A stretch of 64,000 bases of DNA from DASSSQ01 sp963839285. Lineage in GTDB: Bacteria; Actinomycetota; Thermoleophilia; Gaiellales; Gaiellaceae. The notes below the pieces were generated by a model. That model was not told where the DNA came from. It saw only the letters and a list, made by a program, of their open reading frames with translations, and ran no database searches. A program made the position numbers and the translations under genes. Positions 9,301-19,733 of the stretch are shown here, piece by piece (the stretch's first letter is position 1; each line of letters starts with the position of its first letter). The stretch is taken from NCBI GenBank assembly GCA_963839285.1, contig CAWIUN010000021.1:124001-188000 (forward strand), read 5' to 3'.

Positions 9301-9712
9301 GCCGCATCACCGTCGACGACGCGCGCGCGACGAGCTTGCCCTCGCCGTTCCGGACGTCGCACTCGGTCAGCGCCAGCGTCCGCCCCGCGTTGACGACCCT
9401 GCCCTCGGCGACCAGCTTCGCGCCCGGGAACGCGGGCCGCAGGTAGTTGATCTTCAGCTCGACCGTCGTCCACGTCTCGGAGTCGTCGAGCAGCGTCCCG
9501 TAGGCGCAGCCCATCGCGGCGTCCGCGATGTCGCAGAGGATGCCGCCGTGCACCGACCCGGGCGGGCTCGTGTGCCGCTCCTCGATCTCCAGCTCCATCA
9601 CGAGCCGGCCGTCGCCGACCTCGGTGATCGCGAAGCCGATCAGCCGCGAGACGGGCGGCGGCTCGGCCTCACCGCGGACGATCGCCTCGAAGTGGTCCTT
9701 CAGCGGCGTCAC
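9287..9712 (-). CDS. PaaI-type hotdog-fold thioesterase
   Basis: This 141-residue hotdog protein has the active-site segment SVHGGILCDIADAAMG, where a Gly-Gly loop and an acidic helix residue set up thioester hydrolysis, and the family strand ELKINYLRP. It probably hydrolyses acyl-CoA or aryl-CoA thioesters. The GTG start overlaps the stop of the upstream alcohol dehydrogenase gene as GTGA, so the two are coupled, together with the hydroxyacid oxidase, in one minus-strand operon. Confidence 0.83.
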   Translation of the reverse strand: MTPLKDHFEAIVRGEAEPPPVSRLIGFAITEVGDGRLVMELEIEERHTSPPGSVHGGILCDIADAAMGCAYGTLLDDSETWTTVELKINYLRPAFPGAKLVAEGRVVNAGRTLALTECDVRNGEGKLVARASSTVMRLSAS

Positions 9713-10737
9713 AGCAGCACCACCGAGCGGATCACCTCGCCGCGGCGCATCTCCTCGAACGCCTCGGGGACGTCCTCGAGCGCGATCGTGCGCGTGACCA
9801 TGCCGGCGAGGTCGAGCTCGCCGGCGAGCGCGCGGCGCGCGAGCGCGGGGAAGTCCTCCGAGGGCAGGTGGTCGCCCCCGTGCGAGACGGTGATCGTCAG
9901 GCGGCGGTCGAAGAGCAGGTCGAGCCCGGCCTCGACCGCACCGCCGTTCGGGACGCCGACGAGCACGGCGGTGCCGTTGTGGGCGAGCGCCTCGACCGCG
10001 GCGCCGAAGGTCGCGGGCGCGCCGACGACGTCGAAGACGAAGTCGAACTCGCCCTCGAGGCTCTCGGCCGCGGCGGTCGCGCCGAAGCCGAGCGCCTGCT
10101 CGCGCTTGCGCCCGTCGAGGTCGACGGCGAGGATCTCGGCGGCGCCGGCGATCCGGGCGCCCTGGACGACGGAGAGGCCGACGCCGCCGCAGCCGACGAC
10201 CGCGACGCGCGCGCCGGGCCAGACGCGGGCGGTCTCGAGCACCGAGCCGACGCCGGTCGCGACGGCGCAGCCGAGCAGGCAGGCCTGCTCGACCGGCAGC
10301 TCGGCGGGGACGGCGACCGCCTGGCGCGCGTGGACGACGGTCCGCGTCGCGAAGGTGCCGGTGACGAGGAACTGGTTCAGCTTCTCGCCCTGCCAGCGGA
10401 GGCGCCGCCCGGGCCGGAGCGCGCGCTCGCAGCGGCGCGGCTCGCCGCGGCGGCAGGGAGCGCAGTCGCCGCAGGCCTCGCGCCAGCCGAGCACGACCCG
10501 CTCGCCGACCCTGCGCTCGTCGACGCCCTCGCCGACCGCCTCGACCTCGCCCGCGCCCTCGTGGCCGAGCAGGAGCGGGTAGCGGGCGGCGAAGCCGTGC
10601 TCGAGCGCGTGCAGGTCGCTGTGGCAGACGCCGCTCGCGAGGATCCGGACGCGGACCTCGCCCGGGCCGGGGTCGCCGACCTCGATCTCCTCGAGCCGCA
10701 GCTCGCCCGGGGCGGGGACGATCAGCGCGCGATCCAC
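9709..10737 (-). CDS. zinc-dependent alcohol dehydrogenase (MDR)
   Basis: This 342-residue medium-chain alcohol dehydrogenase has the catalytic zinc ligands GVCHSD and LGHEGAGEV, the structural zinc cysteine cluster CGDCAPC plus RRC, and the NAD-binding VVGCGGVGLSVVQGA. The cluster spacing places it with class III-like/mycothiol-type enzymes. The start is uncertain: GTG at 10737 gives VDRALIVPAP and overlaps the upstream gene by 16 nt; no other start lies between it and the previous stop. It probably oxidises an alcohol or thiol-aldehyde adduct formed near the hydroxyacid oxidase step. Confidence 0.85.
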   Translation of the reverse strand: MDRALIVPAPGELRLEEIEVGDPGPGEVRVRILASGVCHSDLHALEHGFAARYPLLLGHEGAGEVEAVGEGVDERRVGERVVLGWREACGDCAPCRRGEPRRCERALRPGRRLRWQGEKLNQFLVTGTFATRTVVHARQAVAVPAELPVEQACLLGCAVATGVGSVLETARVWPGARVAVVGCGGVGLSVVQGARIAGAAEILAVDLDGRKREQALGFGATAAAESLEGEFDFVFDVVGAPATFGAAVEALAHNGTAVLVGVPNGGAVEAGLDLLFDRRLTITVSHGGDHLPSEDFPALARRALAGELDLAGMVTRTIALEDVPEAFEEMRRGEVIRSVVLL

Positions 10738-11873
10738 GTCCGGTCCAGCTCGGCGGGCGAGTGGGCGCCGACGAGCGCCATCGTCAGGTCGGTCTCGGCC
10801 ATCAGCTGCCGCAGCAGCTCCTCGACGCCCTCCCGGCCGCCGGCGGCGAGCGCGTAGGCGTAGGGGCGGCCGAGCATCGCCGCGTCGGCGCCGAGCGCGA
10901 TCGCCTTCAGCACGTCGGAGCCCGTGCGGATGCCGCCGTCGACGAGGAGCGGCACCTCCGGCCCGACCTCGTCCCGGACCTCGACCAGGGCGTCGAGCGC
11001 CGCGACGGCGCCGTCGACCTGGCGGCCGCCGTGGTTGGAGACGCAGATGCCGTCGACGCCGCGGTCGAGCGCGAGCCGCGCGTCCTCGGCGGTCAGGACG
11101 CCCTTGACGAGCAGCTTCAGCGGGGTCTGCTCGCGCAGCCAGTCGAGGTCGTCCCAGGTCAGGCCGAGGTTCGGGAACATCGAGAGCATCGTCGCCGCCG
11201 CGGTCAGCGGGTCGTCGGCCGGGGCCTGCTCCAGCCGCGAGCAGAAGACGGGGTCGCTGAAGTACTGGCCGCAGCCCTCGCCCTCGATGAAGGGCAGGTA
11301 GGCGAGCGAGAGGTCGCGCGGCCGCCAGGCGAGGATCGAGGTGTCGAGCGTGATCACGACGGCGGCGTAGCCGGAGGCCTCGGCGCGCCGGAGCCAGCTC
11401 GAGGCGACCTCGCGGTCGTTGACCCAGTAGAGCTGGAACCAGCGCGGCGCGTCGCCCATCGCCTCGGCGACGGTCTCGACGCTGGTCGAGGCGGCGCTCG
11501 AGAAGACGAACGGGATCCCCGCGGCCGCGGCGGCGCGGGCGGCGGCGACCTCGGCCTCGGGGTGCGCGATCGAGAGGACGCCGACCGGCGCCAGGAAGAA
11601 GGGCGCCGCGGAGCGGGTGCCGAGCACCTCGACCGAGAGGTCGCGCTCCGCCGTGCCGCGCAGCATCCGCGGGCGCAGCCGGTTGCGCTCGAAGGCCTCG
11701 CGGTTCGCCCGCATCGTCGCCTCCGAGCCGGCGCCGCCCGCGATGTAGTTGAAGTTCCCTGCCGGGATCGCCTCGCGCGCCCGCTGCTCCCAGCCCTCCG
11801 GGGTCAGCGGCCAGGGGTGCTCCTGCCGGGCGATGTAGATGGCGTTCTGGACGAGAGTTCCGTCGAAGCTCAC
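10722..11873 (-). CDS. FMN-dependent alpha-hydroxyacid dehydrogenase / lactate 2-monooxygenase-like
   Basis: This 383-residue TIM-barrel flavoprotein has the FMN and substrate residues of the family: the N-terminal NFNYIAGGAGSE, the Tyr-containing FQLYWVND, the catalytic His/Arg segment ICVSNHGGRQVDG, and the phosphate-binding VDGGIRTGSDVLKA followed by LGRPYAYA. It oxidises a 2-hydroxyacid such as lactate to the 2-oxoacid or a decarboxylated product. The GTG start is set by GGAGGAG eight bases upstream. It is the first gene of a three-gene operon with the ADH and thioesterase, and its start faces that of the GNAT gene. Confidence 0.87.
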   Translation of the reverse strand: MSFDGTLVQNAIYIARQEHPWPLTPEGWEQRAREAIPAGNFNYIAGGAGSEATMRANREAFERNRLRPRMLRGTAERDLSVEVLGTRSAAPFFLAPVGVLSIAHPEAEVAAARAAAAAGIPFVFSSAASTSVETVAEAMGDAPRWFQLYWVNDREVASSWLRRAEASGYAAVVITLDTSILAWRPRDLSLAYLPFIEGEGCGQYFSDPVFCSRLEQAPADDPLTAAATMLSMFPNLGLTWDDLDWLREQTPLKLLVKGVLTAEDARLALDRGVDGICVSNHGGRQVDGAVAALDALVEVRDEVGPEVPLLVDGGIRTGSDVLKAIALGADAAMLGRPYAYALAAGGREGVEELLRQLMAETDLTMALVGAHSPAELDRTWIAR

Positions 11874-11906
11874 CGTGCACGCTCCTCCGCGGGTAGAACG
11901 TCGGGG

Positions 11907-12399
11907 ATGCACGATCATAAGCCGCTGCTCCGCGAGGCCACCGCCGCCGACGCCGCCGCGGTCGAGCGCGTCCACCTCGAGGCGTTCGAGGGCGAGGCCG
12001 AGGCGCGGATCGCGCGCGAGGTGCCGGCGGAGATCTCGCTGGTCGCGGAGGCCGGCGGCGAGGTCGTCGGGCACGTGCTCTGCTCCCGCGCCCACGTCGA
12101 GTCGGAGCCGGTGCTCGCGCTCGGGCCGATCGGCGTCCTCCCGGCCCGGCAGCGACAGGGCGTCGGCTCGCTGCTGATGGAGGCCGCGATCGCCGAGGCC
12201 GACGCGCGCGGCGAGCCGCTGATCGCGCTGCTCGGCCACCCGTGGTACTACCCGCGCTTCGGCTTCCGCCCGGCGCCGCGCGCTCGGGATCGAGCCGCCG
12301 TTCGACGTCGCCGACGAGGTCTGGCTGGCGCTGCCGCTCGCCGCCTACCGCGACGACCTGCGCGGGCGGTTCCGCTACCACCCGGGGTTCGGGGCGTGA
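11907..12399 (+). CDS. GNAT family N-acetyltransferase, YhbS-like (frameshifted)
   Basis: The protein follows the YhbS-type acetyltransferase pattern. The acetyl-CoA binding motif is GVLPARQRQGVGSLLM, and GHPWYYPRFGFRPA is the characteristic C-terminal core. A one-base gain near 12280 breaks the frame; the corrected reading continues ALGIEPPFDVADEVWLAL to HPGFGA. A TAGAAC -10-like box 7 nt before the ATG suggests a leaderless mRNA. The stop overlaps the Nudix start as GTGA, so the two genes are coupled. The substrate is unknown. Confidence 0.75.
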
Positions 12400-12812
12400 C
12401 GGAGGCCTCGGAGGTGCGTCGCCGGCGAGTCGCCGTCTACGTGGAGCGGGGCGAGGAGCTGCTCGTCTTCGAGCACGCGACCGAGCCGGCGGCGGGGACA
12501 CAGGTGCCTGCGGGCGGGATCGACGAGGGCGAGACGCCGGCGGCCGCGGCGGTGCGCGAGGTCTTCGAGGAGACGGGGCTCCGGCTCGAGACCGAGCCGT
12601 CGCTCCTCGGCACGCACGACCATCTCGACGGCCTGGGCCGACCGGCGCGGACCTGGTTCTTCCGCGTCGACGCGCCGAGGGGCGCCCCCGCCCGCTGGGA
12701 GCACCGCGTCGGCGGCCGCGGCGAGGACGAGGGGCTCGTCTTCGCCTGCCGCTTCGATCCCTCGCCCGACCTCTGGCCCGTCCAGGCGGTGTTCCGCCCG
12801 CGGCTCGGATGA
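12396..12812 (+). CDS. Nudix hydrolase
   Basis: This 138-residue protein carries a full Nudix box, GGIDEGETPAAAAVREVFEE then TGL, which matches GX5EX7REUXEEXGU and binds the catalytic Mg2+. It cleaves a nucleoside-diphosphate-linked compound. The GTG start shares a GTGA overlap with the GNAT gene. The C-terminal part (FFRVDAPRG onwards) is not diagnostic for a substrate. Confidence 0.83.
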   Translation: MTEASEVRRRRVAVYVERGEELLVFEHATEPAAGTQVPAGGIDEGETPAAAAVREVFEETGLRLETEPSLLGTHDHLDGLGRPARTWFFRVDAPRGAPARWEHRVGGRGEDEGLVFACRFDPSPDLWPVQAVFRPRLG

Positions 12813-12820
12813 CGTGACCT

Positions 12821-13288
12821 TCAGGCGTGGTTGCGGAACCGGTTGCCGCGCTCGAGCGTGAAGCCGGCGGCCTCGGCGGGCTCCCGCAGCGAGCGGTCGC
12901 CGACCACGAGCCGGGCGCCCGGCCGGAGGATCCTGCGCAGCTCGGCGAAGTCGGTCGCGCCGAGCACGTAGGCGCCGTCGAAGCTCCCGGCCTCGAAGGA
13001 GGCGCCGTCGACCAGGGTGACGCTCTCGAGGCCCTGCGCGTGCGCCTCGTCGGCGGCCGTGTCGGGGACGTCGACGAGGACGAGCTCGCCGCCCGGCCAG
13101 AGCCGCTCGGCGACCGCGGCCGCGACGAGGCCCGCCGGCGCGCCCGCACCGAGCAGCCGCTCGCCCGCCTGCGGCTCGAGCGCGCGCACGATCCCGCCCC
13201 GCAGCTTGACGAGCGCGAAGGCGCCGGCGCCGAAGGCCGCAGCGGCCGCGCCGCCGGCGACGAGCGCGCGGCGGCCCGGCAGCCTCAA
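12821..13288 (-). CDS. small membrane-anchored methyltransferase-like protein
   Basis: This 155-residue protein has one N-terminal hydrophobic segment (about residues 9-26). A degraded Rossmann methyltransferase core follows: GERLLGAGAPAG where the SAM glycine loop would be, ELVLVDVPD for strand 2, and LRRILRPGARLVVGD for the post-motif region. It lacks parts of the normal fold, so activity is doubtful. The TTG start overlaps the CsoR stop as TTGA, making it the fourth gene of the copper operon. A copper-related role is inferred from position only. Confidence 0.6.
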   Translation of the reverse strand: MRLPGRRALVAGGAAAAAFGAGAFALVKLRGGIVRALEPQAGERLLGAGAPAGLVAAAVAERLWPGGELVLVDVPDTAADEAHAQGLESVTLVDGASFEAGSFDGAYVLGATDFAELRRILRPGARLVVGDRSLREPAEAAGFTLERGNRFRNHA

Positions 13289-13577
13289 CGCGCCCTCGCG
13301 AACCGGTGCACGGCCTGGAGCAGCTCCTGCGACTTCTCGGCCGCGACCGCCTCGTCGCCCGAGGCGAGCGCCCCCGCGACGCAGTGGTTGACGTGCTCGT
13401 CGAGGATCTTGAAGGCGACCGACTCGAGCGCCGTCGTCGCCGCCGAGATCTGGGTCAGGATGTCGATGCAGTAGCGGTCCTCGGCGACCATCTTCTCGAT
13501 CCCGCGGACCTGCCCCTCGACGCGGCGAAGCCGCTTGGCGAGCGCCTCCTTGTCCTTCGAGTAGCCGTGCTGGTGGC

Positions 13578-13581
<4 letters not shown>
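13285..13581 (-). CDS. csoR: copper-sensing transcriptional repressor CsoR
   Basis: This 98-residue DUF156 family repressor keeps the Cu(I) ligands in the Cys-His-Cys pattern: Cys in RYCIDIL, then His and Cys in DEHVNHC (H-x3-C). This separates it from FrmR/RcnR relatives. The start ATG at 13581 overlaps the CopA stop as ATGA. It should bind the ATACCCC/GGGGTAT dyad at the head of its own operon and release it when Cu(I) binds, giving a closed feedback loop for copper export. Confidence 0.9.
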
Positions 13582-15621
<2,040 letters not shown>

Positions 15622-15632
15622 CGCCCGCCCGC

Positions 15633-15836
15633 TCAGGCGGCCTCGTAGCCTGCGTCCTCGATCGCGGCGCGAAGGGCGCCGTCGTCGAGCTGCGCTCCGG
15701 TGACGGCGACGAGCTTCGTCTCGAGATCGACCTCGACGGCCTCGACGCCCTCGACCGCGGAGAGCTCCTCCGACACGGCCGCCTTGCAATGGCCGCAGCT
15801 CATGCCGGGAACGGTGTAGGTGCGCGTCTCGCTCAT
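15633..15836 (-). CDS. copZ: copper chaperone CopZ-like HMA protein
   Basis: This HMA-domain metallochaperone of 67 residues has the Cu(I)-binding motif GMSCGHC near the N-terminus. It hands Cu(I) to CopA, encoded 11 nt downstream. The start is placed at ATG 15836 rather than at the upstream in-frame ATG (15845), because the promoter's -10 box would overlap the longer version. With 15836 the mRNA begins at the start codon. Confidence 0.85.
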   Translation of the reverse strand: MSETRTYTVPGMSCGHCKAAVSEELSAVEGVEAVEVDLETKLVAVTGAQLDDGALRAAIEDAGYEAA

Positions 15837-15843
15837 GAGACGC

Positions 15844-15872
15844 ACTCTATACCCCTAGGGGGTATGAGTCAA
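15844..15872 (-). promoter_or_regulatory. copper operon promoter with embedded CsoR operator
   Basis: Read on the minus strand, TTGACT (15867-15872) is followed after 17 bp by TAGAGT (15844-15849) and then 7 nt to the copZ ATG. Between the two boxes lies the dyad ATACCCCTAGGGGGTAT (15849-15865): 7-bp arms around 3 bases, the known shape of GC-rich CsoR operators flanked by A/T. Repressor binding would physically block RNA polymerase. Confidence 0.8.
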
Positions 15873-16411
15873 GCGGGCTCTTCGCGCGGCGGCAGCTGCA
15901 GCTCCCGCTCCGCCGGCTCGCCGAGGCGCAACTCGCGGCTGCGCTCGACCTCGGCGTTCACCTCGGCCGAGAGCGCGAGCACGAAGCCGACGACGGTCAT
16001 CGGGATCGTCTGGCCGGGGTTGCCGCCGAGCCGCTGGATCGCGCCGCCGAGGAACTCGTTCGCCTGGCCGGGACCGATGCCGGCGAGCTTGGTCGCGATC
16101 GTCTGCAGCGTGCTCTCGGGGGCGAAGAGGCCGAGCAGCCCGAAGACGGTCAGCAGCGCCGCCGGGATCGCGAGGAACGAGTAGTAGGCGAGCGCCGCGG
16201 CCAGGTCGGTGATGCTGTGCTCGAGCGACTGCTTGCCCGCGCGCTGCACGATCGCCTTCCAGTCGTCGCGCGAGAGTTGGCGCGGGTCGTCGACGGGACG
16301 CTCGAGCCGGCGTTCCTCCCGCTCCGGCTGCGGCGTCGGTGCGTCCTCGAGCTGCGCCTCGTCGGGCGCGGGACGTCCGCCGGATCGGGTGCGTCGTGTC
16401 TCCCGGGACAT
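15869..16411 (-). CDS. YihY/BrkB-family membrane protein with internal deletion
   Basis: This 180-residue protein starts like a YihY protein: a charged N-terminus, then SITDLAAALAYYSFLAIPAA and one clear membrane span. After MTVVGFVLAL it jumps straight to the family's C-terminal tail AEVNAEVERSRELR. Normal members have about 250-350 residues and six helices; roughly 100-130 residues are missing in frame. The 3' end runs up to the -35 box of the copper promoter. It may be a non-functional remnant; the reading frame itself is intact. Confidence 0.7.
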   Translation of the reverse strand: MSRETRRTRSGGRPAPDEAQLEDAPTPQPEREERRLERPVDDPRQLSRDDWKAIVQRAGKQSLEHSITDLAAALAYYSFLAIPAALLTVFGLLGLFAPESTLQTIATKLAGIGPGQANEFLGGAIQRLGGNPGQTIPMTVVGFVLALSAEVNAEVERSRELRLGEPAERELQLPPREEPA

Positions 16412-16496
16412 GGGTTCGCCCTGCCTCGAGCCTGCGGATCCGAAACGTCCCCGCGCCCGGTTTCACGCGCGGCGCGGACGGACAGAGCGTGCGCGG

Positions 16497-18497
16497 ATGG
16501 GTCGGGAAGACGACGCGCGCCGCAGCTCGGACAGGGAGCTCGCGTACCTGGTCGCACGCAGGCGCCGGGCGCGGTTGCGCGCACGTCAGCGCGCCGCCTC
16601 GCGCCCGCGCCGGCTCCGGATCGCCGCAGCCGTCGCGGTCGTCGTGCTCGCCGCCGTCGCGGCCGCGCTGCTCGGCGCCGCGGCCGCGCCGAGCGTGATC
16701 GCGTCGCAGTGCTCGCTCGCGGACATGAAGCCGCTCAGCCTCGGCGCCAACTCCTTCGTCTCGGCCGCCGACGGCCGGCTGCTCGGGGTGATCCCGGCGA
16801 AGAAGAACCGGCAGACGCTGCCGCTCGAGGCGATGTCGCCGTGGCTGCCGAAGGCGACGGTCGCGGTCGAGGACCGGCGCTTCTGGGAGCACGGGGCACT
16901 CGACTACATCGGCATCGCCCGCGCCGCCTTCAGCGACCTCCAGGCCGGCAAGCCCGTCCAGGGCGCCTCGACCCTGACCCAGCAGCTCGCGCGCAACCTC
17001 TACATCGGCGAGCCGAAGGACACGCTGACGCGGAAGCTGCACGAGGCGTGCCTGGCGATGCGGATCGCCGACCGCTGGTCGAAGCAGAAGATCCTCGCCT
17101 CCTACCTCAACCTCGTCTACTACGGCAACCAGGCCTACGGCGTCGAGGCCGCCTCGCAGACCTACTTCTCGAGGCACGCCTCGAAGCTCTCGGTCTGGCA
17201 GGCGGCGCTCCTCGCCGGGCTGCCGCAGGCGCCGTCGATCTACGACCCGTTCCGCAACCCGAAGGCGGCGACGGCGCGCCGGAACGAGGTGCTGGCGTCG
17301 ATGCGCGACGCGGGCTACCTGAAGCCGGCGGCCTGGAACTGGGCGCGGCAGCAGCCTCTCGACCTGCGGCCCGGCTCGCTCTACAAGACGATCCGCGAGC
17401 CGTACTTCTTCAGGTACGTGACGCAGCAGCTCGACGCGCGCTTCGGCCACCGGCTGGTCGAGAGCGGCGGCCTGCGCGTCAAGACGACGATCGACCAGCG
17501 GCTGCAGAACCTCGCGCAACGGACGCTGAAGGACGTGCTGCGCCGGCGCAGCGACCCCGCCGGCGCGCTCGTCGCGATCGACCCGCGGAACGGCCGCGTC
17601 AAGGCGATGGCGGTCGACGTCCCGAGCGGCGAGCGGCTGCAGTTCAACCTCGCGACGCAGGGCAAGCGGCAGGCGGGGAGCTCGTTCAAGCCGTTCACGC
17701 TCGCGGCGGCCCTGAACGAGGGCGTCTCGCTCTACTCGAGCTACAACGGCCCGCCGGCGATGCTGATCCCCGACCCGCGCTGCTCGACGAACCTCCAGCC
17801 CTGGGACGTGCACAACAACGCCGACGAGACCGCCGGCTACATGAACCTCGTCGACGCGACCGCGCACTCGGTCAACACGATCTTCGCCCAGCTCGTCTCG
17901 AAGATCGGGCCGGAGAAGGTCGTCCGGATGGCGCACCGGCTCGGGATCCGCTCGCCGCTGCAGGCGGTCTGCTCGATCACGCTCGGCACGCAGGCGGTCA
18001 GCCCGCTCGAGATGACCTCCGCGTACGCGACGCTTGCCGCCCGCGGCGTCCGGCACGACCCGCGCGCGGTCGAGTCGGTCTGGACCGCGTCCGGGCACAG
18101 GGTCGACTACGCGACCTCGAAGCCGCGGCGGGCGCTCTCGCAGAACGTCGCCGACCAGGTCACCTACGCGCTCCAGGCCGTGACCTCGCGCGGGACGGGG
18201 ACGGGCGCCTACTTCGGGCGGCCGATCGCGGGCAAGACCGGCACCGCCGAGCGCTACGTCGACGCCTGGTTCTGCGGCTACACGCCCCAGCTCGCGACCT
18301 GCGTCTGGATCGGCTACCCGCACAAGGAGGTCTCGATGACCTACGTCGAGGGCTACGCGCCGGTCTACGGCGGCGGCATCCCGGCGGCGGTCTGGCGGGG
18401 CTTCATGTCCGGCGCCCTCGCGAACGCCCCCGTGCTCGACTTCGCGGCGCCCGACCTCTCCTCCTCGACGAGCACGTCCTACTCGAGCGCCGGCTGA
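16497..18497 (+). CDS. penicillin-binding protein 1A, bifunctional transglycosylase/transpeptidase
   Basis: This 666-residue class A PBP has a basic cytoplasmic N-terminus and one membrane span (about residues 42-62). The GT51 transglycosylase domain shows VEDRRFWEHG with its catalytic Glu and GASTLTQQLARN. The transpeptidase domain has SSFK (about 395), SVNT (about 458) and KTGTAE (about 580). It polymerises and cross-links peptidoglycan. Start is ATG 16497; an upstream in-frame ATG at about 16410 would reach back to the YihY start and is less likely. The C-terminus ends in a short Ser/Thr-rich tail. Confidence 0.88.
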   Translation: MGREDDARRSSDRELAYLVARRRRARLRARQRAASRPRRLRIAAAVAVVVLAAVAAALLGAAAAPSVIASQCSLADMKPLSLGANSFVSAADGRLLGVIPAKKNRQTLPLEAMSPWLPKATVAVEDRRFWEHGALDYIGIARAAFSDLQAGKPVQGASTLTQQLARNLYIGEPKDTLTRKLHEACLAMRIADRWSKQKILASYLNLVYYGNQAYGVEAASQTYFSRHASKLSVWQAALLAGLPQAPSIYDPFRNPKAATARRNEVLASMRDAGYLKPAAWNWARQQPLDLRPGSLYKTIREPYFFRYVTQQLDARFGHRLVESGGLRVKTTIDQRLQNLAQRTLKDVLRRRSDPAGALVAIDPRNGRVKAMAVDVPSGERLQFNLATQGKRQAGSSFKPFTLAAALNEGVSLYSSYNGPPAMLIPDPRCSTNLQPWDVHNNADETAGYMNLVDATAHSVNTIFAQLVSKIGPEKVVRMAHRLGIRSPLQAVCSITLGTQAVSPLEMTSAYATLAARGVRHDPRAVESVWTASGHRVDYATSKPRRALSQNVADQVTYALQAVTSRGTGTGAYFGRPIAGKTGTAERYVDAWFCGYTPQLATCVWIGYPHKEVSMTYVEGYAPVYGGGIPAAVWRGFMSGALANAPVLDFAAPDLSSSTSTSYSSAG

Positions 18498-19678
18498 GGC
18501 GGGCCGGAGCGCCGCGCAGCCGCGACGAGCACGGCGGCCGCCGCCAGCGCCGCGCAGCAGGCCGCGACGACGAACATCGCCGCCGGGCCGGCCAGGCCGT
18601 AGATCAGGCCGCCGCCGAACGATCCCGCCACCGGCGCGAGCCCCTGCGCGACCGCCTTCGACGCGGCCTGGCCGGTCGCGCGAAGCCGCCGCGGCACCAG
18701 GTCGTCGACGACGAAGACCGCGCCGACGTAGGTGAGCGCGAAGCCGATGCCCGAGACGACGCGGAGCGACGCGATCACGACCGGGTCGGACACGAGCGCC
18801 CAGGCGACGAAGACGGAGAGGAAGACCAGGCAGCCGGCCGCGAACAGCTGCACGTGGCCGATCCGCCTCGCGACCCGCGCCGTCGCCCCCATCGTCGGCA
18901 CCTCGGCGGCGGCCTGCAGGCACGCCGCCGCACCGATCAGGAAGGCGCCGCCGCCGAGCGCGTCGATCCGCAGGGTGACGAAGTTCCAGGTCGCGTTGAA
19001 CGACGAGTTGACGAGGAAGAGCGCCGCGAGGAAGGCGAGCAGCGCCGGCGCGGCGACGATCCCGCGGCCGACCCGAAGCGTCCCGGCCGGCGGCAGGAGC
19101 GCCCGGCGGCCGCGGACGACCCTGCCGGTCACGAGCGCGACGCTGCCGATCACCGCCGCGTAGACGAGCGTCATCGGCCGCAGGCCGGCGAACTGGTAGA
19201 GCGCGCCCCAGACGAGCGCGCCCGCAGCCCAGCCGGCCGAGAGCACCGCGCGGATGCGCCCGTAGAGACCGCGCCGGTCGACGCCGAGCCGCTCGAGCGC
19301 GATCGCGTCGAGCAGCGCCATGTTCGGCGCCCGCAGCGCCCAGGCGCCGGTCGCGACGACTGCGGTCGCGAGGGGGTCGGTGACGAGGAAGAGCGCGACG
19401 AGGACGGCCGAGGTCGAGCCGAGGCTGGCGACGAGGGCCCGCTCGCGGCCGAGCCGGCGGTCGGCCGCGTAGCCCCAGAGCGGCCCCGTCGCGAAGCCGA
19501 CGAGCGCCATCGCCGCGAGCACGCCGCCGATCTCCTGCGGCGAGAGACCGCGCTCGCGCAGGAGCAGCGGGAAGAACGGGATCAGCGCCGACTCGCCGAA
19601 GCCGATCCCGGCGAAGAGCAGGTAGAGGCGCCGGAGCGGCGCCAGCCTGACCGGCTCCTGCGCCGTCGGGACCTGCAC
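18479..19678 (-). CDS. MFS transporter
   Basis: This 399-residue major-facilitator protein has 12 predicted helices and the loop 2-3 signature in GYAADRRLGRERAL. The N-terminal GIGFGESALIPFFPLLL is typical of the LacY/nucleoside-symporter-like branch. The substrate is unknown. The GTG start has a TAGGAT box 8 nt upstream (19687-19692). It is divergent from a second MFS gene, with the two promoters packed into 55 nt, and overlaps the PBP1A end by 19 nt. Confidence 0.82.
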   Translation of the reverse strand: MQVPTAQEPVRLAPLRRLYLLFAGIGFGESALIPFFPLLLRERGLSPQEIGGVLAAMALVGFATGPLWGYAADRRLGRERALVASLGSTSAVLVALFLVTDPLATAVVATGAWALRAPNMALLDAIALERLGVDRRGLYGRIRAVLSAGWAAGALVWGALYQFAGLRPMTLVYAAVIGSVALVTGRVVRGRRALLPPAGTLRVGRGIVAAPALLAFLAALFLVNSSFNATWNFVTLRIDALGGGAFLIGAAACLQAAAEVPTMGATARVARRIGHVQLFAAGCLVFLSVFVAWALVSDPVVIASLRVVSGIGFALTYVGAVFVVDDLVPRRLRATGQAASKAVAQGLAPVAGSFGGGLIYGLAGPAAMFVVAACCAALAAAAVLVAAARRSGPPQPALE

Positions 19679-19721
19679 GGCCGCCGATCCTAGCCACGGC
19701 AGCGGCCGCCGCAGCTGCGGC

Positions 19722-19727
19722 TAGGCT
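19722..19727 (+). promoter_or_regulatory. -10 box of a leaderless promoter
   Basis: TAGGCT, then 6 nt, then the GTG at 19734. The divergent carrier has TAGGAT at 19687-19692 (minus), 8 nt from its own start. Confidence 0.5.
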
Positions 19728-19733
19728 CGGGCC

